Positions 8,341-16,225 of a stretch of 64,000 bases of DNA are shown piece by piece (position 1 is the stretch's first letter; the number at the start of each line of letters is the position of its first letter). The stretch is from positions 6,324,001-6,388,000 of the forward strand of contig NZ_CP114065.1 in the NCBI RefSeq assembly GCF_027627575.1, given 5' to 3'. The notes beneath the pieces were generated by a model, which ran no database searches, was not told where the DNA came from, and saw nothing but the letters and a program-made list of their open reading frames with translations. The DNA is from Kribbella sp. CA-293567. GTDB taxonomy: Bacteria > Actinomycetota > Actinomycetes > Propionibacteriales > Kribbellaceae. The position numbers were made by a program, and so were the translations under genes.

Positions 8341-10107
8341 TCAGAGGGTGATCGACCAGTTCGTCAGGGCTCCGGTGTCGCCGGGCCCGTTGTCGCCGAT
8401 GCGGAGGTTCCACGTACCGGCTGCGTTCTCGGTGCCGGTCGGCGTCAAGGTGTAGGTCTTGCTGGCCGGCAGCGGGTGGCAGATGGCGCCGCCGGTGCGC
8501 TGCAGGTAGTACCAGCGGCCGCTCGGGGAGACCAAAGAGATGTTGAGGTCTTCCAGGCAGGTGTGGTTGCCCTCGACGGTGACCTTGAGCTGGCTCGCGG
8601 TCTTGCCGGTCGCCGTCGAGCGGATCGGGCTGACCACGGTCTGGAAGTCGCGGATCGGGAAGTCGGTGCCGTTGGCAAAGGTCCGGCCGCCGCCCGGGCC
8701 GCCTGGCTGGGTGCGCGCCGTCACGGCCGAGCTGGCCTGCGACTTGTTGCCTGCAGCATCTTTTGCCCGGATGGTGAAGGAGTAGCTGGTGTCCGCCGTC
8801 AGGCCGGAGACAGTGGCCGTCGTACCGGTGACGCTTGTCGCGAGAGCGCTGCCGTTGTAGACCTCGTAGCCGGTGACGGCAGTGTTGTCCGTCGAGGCAT
8901 CCCAGGCCAGCGAGACGCTGTCGGACGTCGTACCGGTGGAGCGGACGTTGCCCGGCGTGGTCGGTGCCTCGTCATCGCCGCCCGGGTCGGGTGCGCCGGT
9001 GAGCAACGTGAGGTTCCACTTGGTCAGCGCCTCCCTGACCGGCTGGAAGATCGAGTTGCCGGAGTCGCCGGAGACACAGCTGCTGTTGCCGCCTGAATGC
9101 AGGCCGACGGCCTCGCTGCCGCGAAGCCAAGCACCGCCGGAGTCGCCACCCTGCGAGCAGGCGTTGGTCGTGCTCAGCCCGTCGATCGTCACGTTGCCGT
9201 AGTTGATCGACTGGTTGACCGCGGTGACCGTGCCGCACTCCCACTTCGGTGCGGTGTTGCCGGAGTGGCAGACCGCGTCGCCGACGATCGCGTCGGCCGT
9301 ACCGCTGACCGTGACAGCGGGTGAGCCCCAGGTGTTGACGTTCGGCGAGAGGGTCCAGCCGCTCTCCGTCACGGCCACGACGCCCATGTCGCCTTCGCGG
9401 GCGTTGATGCTGCGGCTGCCGCCGACGTTCGAAGTACCGAGCCGGTTGGCCTGGCCGATCGCGCCGTACGCCGCCTGGTTGGCGTCGTTGGTGCAGTGTC
9501 CGGCGGTGACGAAGTGCTTGTTGCCCTGGGCATCGGTTGCCGGGAAGCCGACCGAGCAATAGGTTTCGCTGCCCGGCCACCAGGGATCACCTGGATGCAC
9601 CTCTCCGGCCTGCTGCTTGTACGTCGTACTGACCTGGACGACCTGGACGCCGTCACCCAGCCCCCGCAGCCCGCCGTACGCGCCACGCACCTTGACGACG
9701 ACCTTGTTGCTGACCGGGTCGATTCCCCAGCTCTGCAGACCCTTCCCACGATCGGCCGTCGCGATCTTGTCGACCTTGACGAACAGCGCGTCGAGCTGCG
9801 CCTGGCTGCGGTTGACCAGCTTCGGCGTGGCACCGGCCTGCTGCACCTTGGCCGCTTCCTGCTGGGTCGTCACGGCGACCATCAGCTTGCCGTCGGCGAT
9901 CCACCGGCCGGCCTGAGCCGGAGAGGGAGCCAGTTTGCCGGACACCTGGTGCAGCACGGCCTGCTGCTGCAGGAGCGCCTCCGGACCTGAGCCCGAGGCT
10001 CGCGACTGCTCCGCGTTGGCCGGGCCGCCGACGGCGACCAGAGCCGCGATCGAAGCCAGTACCGCGGCTCCGCCGACCGTTGCGGCCGTCTTCCTGCGCC
10101 TTTTCAT
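8341..10107 (-). CDS. Secreted S1 (streptogrisin/alpha-lytic type) serine protease with Fn3 and P domains
   Basis: The 588-aa preproprotein has a Sec signal (residues 1-33, ending ANA) and a pro-region (about 40-165) of the alpha-lytic protease type. The mature chymotrypsin-fold domain carries the triad His204 (TAGHC), Asp240 (REGDMGVV) and Ser323 (GGDSGGAW). Paired cysteines are visible (YCSVG/GHC, VCHSG/ECG, ACSQ/SCVSG). A fibronectin type III domain follows (about 382-468), then a C-terminal proprotein-convertase P/Homo B domain (about 478-588), probably for folding or substrate binding. ATG at 10107 follows AAGGAG by 7 nt; a GTG one codon upstream is possible. It is an extracellular protease for protein scavenging. 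The gene upstream is an XRE regulator on the same strand. Confidence 0.95.
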   Translation of the reverse strand: MKRRRKTAATVGGAAVLASIAALVAVGGPANAEQSRASGSGPEALLQQQAVLHQVSGKLAPSPAQAGRWIADGKLMVAVTTQQEAAKVQQAGATPKLVNRSQAQLDALFVKVDKIATADRGKGLQSWGIDPVSNKVVVKVRGAYGGLRGLGDGVQVVQVSTTYKQQAGEVHPGDPWWPGSETYCSVGFPATDAQGNKHFVTAGHCTNDANQAAYGAIGQANRLGTSNVGGSRSINAREGDMGVVAVTESGWTLSPNVNTWGSPAVTVSGTADAIVGDAVCHSGNTAPKWECGTVTAVNQSINYGNVTIDGLSTTNACSQGGDSGGAWLRGSEAVGLHSGGNSSCVSGDSGNSIFQPVREALTKWNLTLLTGAPDPGGDDEAPTTPGNVRSTGTTSDSVSLAWDASTDNTAVTGYEVYNGSALATSVTGTTATVSGLTADTSYSFTIRAKDAAGNKSQASSAVTARTQPGGPGGGRTFANGTDFPIRDFQTVVSPIRSTATGKTASQLKVTVEGNHTCLEDLNISLVSPSGRWYYLQRTGGAICHPLPASKTYTLTPTGTENAAGTWNLRIGDNGPGDTGALTNWSITL

Positions 10108-10197
10108 CACTGTTCTCCTTGAATTCTTTCCGGGGAGGGGTTGGGCCGACCCTAGGAACGAATTCGAGGCGCCGATATCACTCGGGCGCTTTTCACA

Positions 10198-10217
10198 GTT
10201 AAGGCTATGGACTTAAC
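10198..10217. promoter_or_regulatory. Inverted repeat GTTAAG-N8-CTTAAC upstream of protease gene
   Basis: A perfect 6-bp inverted repeat with an 8-nt spacer lies 91 bp upstream of the protease ATG, directly after the end of the XRE regulator gene. A related TTTAACAGTTAACAG cluster occurs at 11183-11197, upstream of the regulator itself. The shared TTAAC element suggests one regulator recognising both promoters. This is inference from two sites only. Confidence 0.3.
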
Positions 10218-10220
10218 ACT

Positions 10221-11135
10221 TCACTTTTCTTGGTGCGGCCAGTTCCAGCGCAAGCCGTACCGGCCGGGACCGAAGTTCAGCGCGACTCCGTGCACCGACT
10301 CCTCCGGCTCCACCCGTACGACGGTCTCGGCCGCCTCGTCCAGCTGCGAATAGCGCTCACAGCCGACCGGCAGGGCCGCCGGGTCGAAACAGACCTCCAG
10401 CACGAACTCCCGGACCGGCAACCGGAACTTCCGTTCGTAGTTGGTGGCCGGCGGATAAGGCGCGGAATTCACCAGTTCGTGCTCGGTGATCACCGTCTCG
10501 CCTTTGCGCAGCGCACGGTCGAACAGCAATTCGGCGACCAGCAGGCCGTCGGCGGGGCGCAGTACCGTGCGACCCAGCCGGCAATGCCGCAGCGGCCTGA
10601 TCTCGGGCAGCGCGCGATCATGCTCGTCGAGGTGCATGATCACGACCCAGCGATCAGGGCCGTCCGCCTCCGCCCGGAGTACCTGGCGCGAGTGGTAGGA
10701 CCGTTCACCGCCTTCGGGACCGATGAACACCCGATCGTGCTGGCTGATCCTGGTCAGCCGCTCGTCCCACTTGATGTCGACCTCGCTGACGGCGTCCACG
10801 ACCGCGTCCGGCCTGGCCCAGAACGCGGCCACCTCCGGCGGCACCGGCACGGTGCTCAGCCATCGCCCACGCCTCCGCGGCGGCCCCAACGAGTCCACCA
10901 ACGTGCCGGCGGGCACCTCCAGCACGCTTTCCAGCAACTGCACCGCCGCCAGAGAGTCACGCCGCTCGGGCCGGGACCGCCCCGACTGCCAATAGCTGAG
11001 CGTCGCCAGACTCACCGACACGCCTTGAGCCCGCAGCCGGTCCCGAATCCGCTCCAGCCCGAGCCCGCGCGCCCGGATCGCCGCGCGCAGGATCCGCGCG
11101 AACTCGCTGTCAGCCTGCTCGAGTGGCTCCGGCAT
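10221..11135 (-). CDS. XRE-like helix-turn-helix transcriptional regulator
   Basis: The 304-aa protein starts with an HTH region at about residues 8-75 (LGLERIRDRLRAQ, SLATLSYWQSGRSRP), a pattern seen in XRE-like actinobacterial regulators. The remaining 220 residues are a uniform domain with no enzyme motif (HLDEHDRALPEI, GETVITEHEL, FRLPVREFVLEVCFD), probably a sensor or dimerisation domain. ATG at 11135 is chosen; a GTG three codons upstream is in frame. It lies upstream of the secreted protease on the same strand, with TTAAC-type repeats on both sides. It may control the protease, but that is not shown. Confidence 0.8.
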   Translation of the reverse strand: MPEPLEQADSEFARILRAAIRARGLGLERIRDRLRAQGVSVSLATLSYWQSGRSRPERRDSLAAVQLLESVLEVPAGTLVDSLGPPRRRGRWLSTVPVPPEVAAFWARPDAVVDAVSEVDIKWDERLTRISQHDRVFIGPEGGERSYHSRQVLRAEADGPDRWVVIMHLDEHDRALPEIRPLRHCRLGRTVLRPADGLLVAELLFDRALRKGETVITEHELVNSAPYPPATNYERKFRLPVREFVLEVCFDPAALPVGCERYSQLDEAAETVVRVEPEESVHGVALNFGPGRYGLRWNWPHQEK

Positions 11136-11220
11136 AGTCCGCACCCTAGTTAGCTCTCCCTGCTCACGGAAGGCACCGGCCCTTTAACAGTTAACAGCTT
11201 CTGGCGGATTTCCGCGGCGG

Positions 11221-11246
11221 CCCGCGATTTTTCCCGAACTCGCGGG
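11221..11246. other. GC-rich hairpin upstream of the Zur-type site
   Basis: CCCGCG at 11221-11226 pairs with CGCGGG at 11241-11246 across a 14-nt loop, followed by AAAA. It sits in the divergent gap between the XRE gene and the CobW-like gene, about 30 bp before the Zur-type palindrome. It may be chance in GC-rich DNA or part of the promoter architecture. Confidence 0.25.
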
Positions 11247-11276
11247 AAAACCGGTGCACCCCCAGCTCTGGACTGA

Positions 11277-11291
11277 TGAAAACCGTTTTCA
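11277..11291. promoter_or_regulatory. Zur box (zinc uptake regulator operator)
   Basis: TGAAAACCGTTTTCA is a perfect 7-1-7 palindrome, extended by one more pair (A at 11276, T at 11292). It matches the known actinobacterial Zur operator pattern TGAAAAT/C-N-A/GTTTTCA. It ends 12 bp before the ATG of the CobW-like gene, overlapping where the promoter or start of transcription should be. Repression when zinc is sufficient is the expected outcome. Confidence 0.85.
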
Positions 11292-11303
11292 TATACTCAG
11301 GGC

Positions 11304-12377
11304 ATGGCCGCCCATCGTAAGACCCCGCTGACCCTGTTGACCGGGCTCTCGACCACCCTTCGCGAGCCCGTACTGGCCACCATGGTCGACGCCACCACCG
11401 TGGCTGTCGTGGTGGATCAGGACGAGCTGCGCCACCGGGGCGTCCTGGGCTGGAAGGTGTTCGACCACAGTGGCCCGATCGACGCGGGTGAGTTCAGCGT
11501 CGACGACGACTGCGGCGCCTGTCAGTTGATCGAGTCGCTGCTACCGCTGCTGGAGACTCTGGTCTCGCGCGAACACTGGCAGCACGTCGTACTGGCGGCT
11601 CCGCCTGCGATGGAGGCGCGGTCACTGGCGAGTGCGCTGGTCGCGACGATGCCCGAGATCCAGGTCGACACGGTGACCTGCGTGGTCGACGCCGTACTGC
11701 TGGTCGAGCAGTTGTCCGGCGACGAGTTGCTCGACGAGCGTGGACTCGCGCTCGGGCCGCCCGACCGGCGCAATGTGGCCGAGCTGACCGCGCGCCAGAT
11801 CGAGTACGCCGATGTCTGCGTCCTCGCCAATGCCTACCGTGCCAAGGCGCCCGAGCGGCTGCACCACCTGCTCCAGCACCTGAACCCGCGGACCACCGTC
11901 GTCAGCGCGGACCCCAGCGGCGTACCGGGTGAGCCGGTCTCGCGGCTCGGGCGGTTCGACTTCGTGGCGGCCGAGGCCTGGGCAGGTGAGCTGGCAACCG
12001 ACTCGCGTTTGCAGCCGAGCGGCGACGGCGTCACCACGATGCTGTGGCGGTCGAGTCGCCCGCTGCACCCCGCCCGGCTGAGTGAAGCCTTGGAGGACAT
12101 CGTCGAGGACGTCGTCCGCAGCCGTGGCGTGGTCTGGCTCGCGAACCGGCCGACCCAGCGGGTTCGCTGGGAGTCGGCCGGTTTCAGCGCCTCGCTCGGC
12201 ACCCTCGGCGAGTGGTCGGAGACCGAGCACCTGGCCGAGTGCACCGTGGTCGCCACCGGCGTCGGGCTCGACCCGGCCCGCCTGCAGGCGGTTCTCGACG
12301 CCTGCCTGCTGACCGAGTCCGAGCTCGCGACCCTCGACTGGCAGTCACTGGACGACCCGTTCGCGGGAGTCCTGTGA
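11304..12377 (+). CDS. CobW/COG0523-like protein lacking the P-loop, Zur-regulated
   Basis: The 357-aa protein aligns in order with COG0523 GTPases. It has an N-terminal VxVLTG-type strand (TPLTLLTGLSTTLREP), a CGACQ patch where the family has its metal-binding CxCC, VDTVTCVVDAVLL (family VVDA motif), the ARQIEYADVCVLAN segment (family Q-I-x-x-A-D-x-x-x-L-N), and a C-terminal CobW_C domain (SRGVVWLANRPTQRVRWESAG). The glycine-lysine P-loop GxxGxGKT is replaced by GLSTTLREPVL, so GTP binding is probably lost or altered. COG0523 proteins insert or buffer metals. A Zur-type operator immediately upstream places this protein in zinc starvation, perhaps as a zinc scavenger or chaperone. SD is CAGGG. 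Confidence 0.88.
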   Translation: MAAHRKTPLTLLTGLSTTLREPVLATMVDATTVAVVVDQDELRHRGVLGWKVFDHSGPIDAGEFSVDDDCGACQLIESLLPLLETLVSREHWQHVVLAAPPAMEARSLASALVATMPEIQVDTVTCVVDAVLLVEQLSGDELLDERGLALGPPDRRNVAELTARQIEYADVCVLANAYRAKAPERLHHLLQHLNPRTTVVSADPSGVPGEPVSRLGRFDFVAAEAWAGELATDSRLQPSGDGVTTMLWRSSRPLHPARLSEALEDIVEDVVRSRGVVWLANRPTQRVRWESAGFSASLGTLGEWSETEHLAECTVVATGVGLDPARLQAVLDACLLTESELATLDWQSLDDPFAGVL

Positions 12378-12385
12378 CGTGGCGA

Positions 12386-13915
12386 TCAGACCGGCGGTAC
12401 GCCGTGCCGCCTGGTGCTGAAGTGGCGGTTCTTCGTCTGCGCCGCGGCCAGCCGGGCGATCAGCTCGTCGCGCAGGTTCTCCGGCTCGACGATCGCGTCG
12501 ATCACCAGGTCGGCGGCCAGCCGGAGGATGTCGATGTCGGTCTCGTACTCCTCGCGCAGCTTGGAGACGTACTCGACCCGCTCGGTCTCGTCCTCGATCA
12601 GCTGGATCTTGTTGTAGTAGACCGCGTTGATCGCGGCCTCCGGACCCATCACGGCGATCTTGGCCGTCGGCAACGCGATACACGCGTCCGGGGAGAAACC
12701 CGGCCCGCACATCGCGTACAGGCCGGCGCCGTAGGCCTTCCGGACGATCACCGAGACCGTCGGCACGGTCGCCTCCGACACCGCGGTGATCATCTTCGCG
12801 CCGTGCCGGATGATGCCGGCCCGCTCGACCTCGGAGCCGATCATGAACCCCGGTACGTCGCACAGGTAGATCAGCGGCACGTTGAACGCGTCGCACAACC
12901 AGATGAACCGGGCCGCCTTGTCGGCGGAGTCGACGAACAGCACGCCACCCTTGACGGCCGGCTGGTTCGCCACGAAACCGACCACCTGGCCCGCCAGCAG
13001 CCCGAACCCGACGACCAGCTCCGGCGCGTACGCCGGCTTGATCTCGAAGAAGGTGTCGGCGTCGGTGATCGCGTCGATCACGTCGTGGATGTCGAAGCCG
13101 ACGCTCTCCTCGACCGGCACCAGGTCGCGGGTGAAGTCGCGGCCGGCCGGTGACGCGTCGTACGCCGGTGGCGGCGACTGCCACGAACCGGGCAGGTAGG
13201 AGAAGTACTGCTTGGCCAGCTCGATCGCCTCGGCGTCGTCACTCGCGAGCAGGTCGCCACAGCCGGAGACACTGGTGTGCATCCGGGCGCCGCCCATCTC
13301 CTCCAGCGTCACCTTCTCGCCGACCACCATCTCGGCCATCCGCGGCGATCCGAGGTACATCGAGGCGTTGCCGTCGACCATGATCACCAGGTCGCAGAAC
13401 GCCGGGATGTACGCGCCACCGGCCGCCGACGGGCCGAACAGGCAGCAGATCTGCGGCACCTTGCCGGACAGCGCGACCTGGTTGTGGAAGATTCGCCCGG
13501 CACCGCGACGGCCGGGGAACAGGTCCACCTGATCGGTGATCCGCGCGCCGGCGGAGTCGATCAGCCAGAAGATCGGCAGTTCGTCGCGCAGCGCCACCTC
13601 GGTGATCCGGACGATCTTCTCCACCGTCCGGGCTCCCCACGAACCGGCCTTGACGGTCGGGTCGTTGGCAACCAGCAGAGCCGGCCGGCCGTCGACCAGC
13701 GCGCGGCCGGTGACGACGCCGTCCGCGGGCAGGCCCGGGTTCAGCGCGTTGGCGAGCTGCGCGTCCTCGACGAAGCTGCCCTCGTCGACGAGCAGGGCGA
13801 TCCGGTCGCGGACGTAGAGCTTGTTCTGCGAGGCGAGCTTGGCGGCGGCCTTCTCGGGCGGCGACAGCGTCGCCTCGCGCGCGACCTTGACCTCGGTCCA
13901 GTGATCCCTGCTCAT
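12386..13915 (-). CDS. Acyl-CoA carboxylase carboxyltransferase (beta) subunit
   Basis: The 509-aa protein has both crotonase-like halves of an AccD/PccB-type carboxyltransferase. The N-domain shows the acyl-CoA site SAGARITDQVDLFPGRRGAG and oxyanion region GPSAAGGAYIPAF. The C-domain shows VDSADKAARFIWLCDAFN, DVPGFMIGSEVERAGIIRHG and VRKAYGAGLYAMCGPGF. It transfers carboxyl from biotin to an acyl-CoA. The adjacent acyl-CoA dehydrogenase and MerR regulator recall mycobacterial accD1-fadE19, which serves branched-chain amino acid (leucine) breakdown. A 3-methylcrotonyl- or other short acyl-CoA substrate is therefore likely but unproven. A biotin-carrying alpha subunit occurs elsewhere in the window (36542). 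The 3' end is 9 bp from the convergent CobW-like gene. Confidence 0.93.
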   Translation of the reverse strand: MSRDHWTEVKVAREATLSPPEKAAAKLASQNKLYVRDRIALLVDEGSFVEDAQLANALNPGLPADGVVTGRALVDGRPALLVANDPTVKAGSWGARTVEKIVRITEVALRDELPIFWLIDSAGARITDQVDLFPGRRGAGRIFHNQVALSGKVPQICCLFGPSAAGGAYIPAFCDLVIMVDGNASMYLGSPRMAEMVVGEKVTLEEMGGARMHTSVSGCGDLLASDDAEAIELAKQYFSYLPGSWQSPPPAYDASPAGRDFTRDLVPVEESVGFDIHDVIDAITDADTFFEIKPAYAPELVVGFGLLAGQVVGFVANQPAVKGGVLFVDSADKAARFIWLCDAFNVPLIYLCDVPGFMIGSEVERAGIIRHGAKMITAVSEATVPTVSVIVRKAYGAGLYAMCGPGFSPDACIALPTAKIAVMGPEAAINAVYYNKIQLIEDETERVEYVSKLREEYETDIDILRLAADLVIDAIVEPENLRDELIARLAAAQTKNRHFSTRRHGVPPV

Positions 13916-13943
13916 GCGGCCATCCTGTCAGCTACGTCGTCTG

Positions 13944-13991
13944 TCACTCGGCCGGCCGCTCACTCGACCGGCCGTTCACTCGACCGGGAGG
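13944..13991. repeat. Three tandem 16-bp units at the acyl-CoA dehydrogenase stop
   Basis: TCACTCGGCCGGCCGC (13944-13959), TCACTCGACCGGCCGT (13960-13975) and the related TCACTCGACCGG (from 13976) repeat head to tail. The last copy contains the stop codon and final codons of the acyl-CoA dehydrogenase gene. It looks like replication slippage that copied the gene end. Confidence 0.6.
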
Positions 13992-15142
13992 CCGAGGCCG
14001 CGGGCGATCAGCATCCGCTGGACCTCGGAGGTGCCCTCGCCGATCTCGAGGATCTTCGCGTCGCGGTAGAACCGCGTCACGGGGTACTCCTCCATGAAGC
14101 CGTAGCCGCCGAACACCTGGGTCGCGATCCGGGTCGCGGTGACCGCGGCCTCGGTCGAGTACAGCTTGGCGACGGCGGCCGCCTGCTTGAACTCCTTCAT
14201 CGGCGCGCCCGCGTCCTTGAGCGCCGCGGCCCGGTAGACCAGCAGCTCGGCCGCGTCGGCCATCACCTTGAGGTCGGAGATCTGGAAGGCGACGCCCTGC
14301 TTCTGCCCGATCGGTACGCCGAAGGTCTTGCGCTCACCGGCGTACTGGACCGACATCTCCAGGCAGGCCTTGATGCAGCCCAGCGCGACCGCGCCGATCG
14401 CGACCCGGCCGTCGTCCAGGGTGGCGAGGAACTGGCCGAAGCCCTTGCCGCGCTGACCGAGCAGGTTGGCCTCCGGCACCCGGCAGTTGGCGAACGACAG
14501 CGGGTGGGTGTCGCTGGCGTGCCAGCCGAGCTTGTCGTACGCCGCTTCCGCCACGAAGCCCGGCGTACCGGTCGGGACGATGATGGTGGAGATCTCCGGG
14601 CGGCCGTCCGGCTTCTCGCCGGTCCGGGCGGTGACGGTGACCAGCGAGGTGATGGCGGAGCCGGAGTTGGTGATGAACTGCTTCGAGCCGTCGATCACCC
14701 ACTCGCCGTTGTCGAGCACGGCCTTGGTCTTGGTCGCGCCGGCGTCCGAGCCGGACTCCGGCTCGGTCAGGCCGAAGCCGGCCAGCCGCTGACCGGAGAT
14801 CAGGTCGGGCAGCCACTGCTGCTTCTGCTCGTCGGTGCCGTAGGTCAGGATCGGGTTGATGCCGAGCCCGACCGCCGCCTCGAGCGTGATGCCCATCGAC
14901 TGGTCGACCTTGGAGATCTCCTCGATCGCCACACACAGGCTGGTGAAGTCGCCGCCGGAACCGCCGAACTCCTCCGGCGCGGTCAGCCCGAACAACCCGA
15001 GCGCGCCCATCTTCTGGACCACCTCGACCGGGAAGTAGTGCTTGCGGTCCCACTCGGCCGCGTGCGGCGCGATCTCGGCCTGGGCGAAGTCGCGCACGCT
15101 GTGGGCGAACTCGCGGTGCTCTTCGGACAGCTCGTACGACAT
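13976..15142 (-). CDS. Acyl-CoA dehydrogenase
   Basis: The 388-aa flavoenzyme has the usual three-domain ACAD layout. FGLTEPESGSDAGATKTKA and FITNSGSA mark the beta-domain FAD site. QVFGGYGFMEEYPVTRFYRDAKI and IGEGTSEVQRMLIARGL mark the C-domain, and the Glu in GEGTSE is at the position of the MCAD-type catalytic base. It oxidises an acyl-CoA to the enoyl-CoA and passes electrons to ETF. ATG at 15142 has GGGAGAG upstream; longer in-frame extensions cross the palindromic operator. With the carboxylase gene downstream (60 bp) and the MerR gene divergent, isovaleryl-CoA or another branched acyl-CoA is the likeliest substrate. Confidence 0.93.
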   Translation of the reverse strand: MSYELSEEHREFAHSVRDFAQAEIAPHAAEWDRKHYFPVEVVQKMGALGLFGLTAPEEFGGSGGDFTSLCVAIEEISKVDQSMGITLEAAVGLGINPILTYGTDEQKQQWLPDLISGQRLAGFGLTEPESGSDAGATKTKAVLDNGEWVIDGSKQFITNSGSAITSLVTVTARTGEKPDGRPEISTIIVPTGTPGFVAEAAYDKLGWHASDTHPLSFANCRVPEANLLGQRGKGFGQFLATLDDGRVAIGAVALGCIKACLEMSVQYAGERKTFGVPIGQKQGVAFQISDLKVMADAAELLVYRAAALKDAGAPMKEFKQAAAVAKLYSTEAAVTATRIATQVFGGYGFMEEYPVTRFYRDAKILEIGEGTSEVQRMLIARGLGLPVE

Positions 15143-15171
15143 GACTCTCTCCCGGGCCTCGTGATTGACGC

Positions 15172-15185
15172 TTACGTAAACGTAA
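15172..15185. promoter_or_regulatory. MerR-type palindromic operator in divergent promoter
   Basis: TTACGTAAACGTAA is an inverted repeat (TTACG-N4-CGTAA) lying 29 bp upstream of the acyl-CoA dehydrogenase ATG and 6 bp upstream of the nearest possible merR start. It is the likely site for the MerR/LiuR-like regulator. It is close to AT-rich DNA in an otherwise GC-rich area, as expected for a promoter. Confidence 0.6.
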
Positions 15186-15191
15186 AGCACG

Positions 15192-15608
15192 ATGGGCTGT
15201 GTGCACAATGTCCGGGTGCCTGCCGATACCTCTACCTGGTCCATCGCGGAGCTGGCCGCCGAATACGACGTCACCCTGCGCACCATCCGCTTCTACGAGG
15301 ACCGCGGCCTGCTCACCCCTGAGCGCCGCGGCACGGCCCGCGTCTACCACGCCCGCGACAAGGTCCGCCTCGGCCTGATCCTGCGCGGCAAACGCCTCGG
15401 CTTCACTCTCGACGAGATCGCCACCATCGTCGACATGTACGACCGTGAACCCGGCGAGGAGGGCCAACTGGTCTACCTCCTCAACCAGATCACCACCCGG
15501 CGAGCGGAACTCGAACAACGGCGGCGGGACATCGACGAGACTCTGGCCGAGCTGGCCGAGGTAGAAGCCCGCTGCCAGTCGGATCTGGACATCCTGCGCA
15601 ACCGATGA
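15192..15608 (+). CDS. MerR family regulator (LiuR-like)
   Basis: The 138-aa protein has an N-terminal MerR winged helix. WSIAELAAEYDVTLRTIRFYEDRGLL is the signature segment, followed by RVYHARDKVRLGLILRGKRLGFTLDEI. A C-terminal dimerisation coiled coil follows (ELEQRRRDIDETLAELAEVE). No Cys cluster for metal sensing is present, which fits an acyl-CoA or flavin-linked sensor. ATG at 15192 lies only 6 nt from the operator palindrome and has no SD. GTG at 15216 is an equally good start and would match usual family length. It is divergent from the acyl-CoA dehydrogenase/carboxylase pair and probably controls it. Confidence 0.9.
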   Translation: MGCVHNVRVPADTSTWSIAELAAEYDVTLRTIRFYEDRGLLTPERRGTARVYHARDKVRLGLILRGKRLGFTLDEIATIVDMYDREPGEEGQLVYLLNQITTRRAELEQRRRDIDETLAELAEVEARCQSDLDILRNR

Positions 15609-15627
15609 CTTTCGGCTGAGGCGGTGA

Positions 15628-16046
15628 GCCCCACCCGTGCAGGCGTCGCGGGCTAGAGCGTTGTGCCCACCCGAACCACTACCGATGGATCGTCAAGCGC
15701 ACATCACCCGACTGATCCCGGCCGAGGTGGATAACCCCACCCGCACACGCCTCGCCGGCTGAAGCGTTGAGCCCACCCGAACCCCAACCGGATGACCGTC
15801 GAGCGCCGCATGACCCGATCAGCCCCGGCCCAGGTGGAATAGCCCCACCCACACCGGCGTCGCGGACCAAAGCTTCGCGCCCATCCAAACCACTACCCGG
15901 GGGACCATCAAGCACCACCGACCGATCCCGGCCGAGGTGGATAGCCCACCCACACCAGTGTCGCGGAGCAAAGCTTCGCGCTCACCCGAACCACTACCGG
16001 CAAACCATCGAGCGCACATCACCCAACCGATCCTCGCCGAGGTGGG
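15628..16046. repeat. Four degenerate ~105-bp tandem repeats, non-coding
   Basis: Four head-to-tail units start near 15628, 15734, 15842 and 15944 and are 102-108 bp long. Each has CCCACCC at the start, a GCGTCGCGG-like block, AAGCGTT or AAGCTTCG, an ACCCGAACCACTACC-like block, CATCGAGCGC/CATCAAGCGC, and ends with CCGATCCCGGCCGAGGTGG-like text. Every unit has single-base indels relative to its neighbours, so no reading frame can be conserved across them. They fill most of the 617-bp gap between the MerR gene and the next CDS; 16047-16225 holds nothing else I can name. Confidence 0.8.
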
Positions 16047-16225
16047 CCTGCGGTAGGCATCGGAGGTGTTGGCGCAGGTCAGCGCCTCTTCGCGGCGGAG
16101 CTTGTCGGCCCAGTGACCGAACTACCGGCGTGGTGACATCACCCACTGTGCCAACCCACAGACGACCTACAGCTGAGTGCCGTGCCTGCCGGGAAGTACG
16201 GCGAGAGGTCAGCGGATGCGATGGC

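Noticed and set aside
8067..8351. Open frames on both strands across the inverted-repeat region
   Set aside because: Their Arg/Pro-rich text comes from the repeat arms and GC-rich third positions; no domain, RBS or conserved start is seen.
13277..15322. Long plus-strand frame opposite the carboxylase and acyl-CoA dehydrogenase genes
   Set aside because: No domain; the opposite strand holds two well-conserved enzymes.
15679..15918. Minus-strand frame through the ~105-bp repeats
   Set aside because: The units differ by indels, so a repeat protein cannot be maintained; text is Gly/Arg-rich and non-protein-like.
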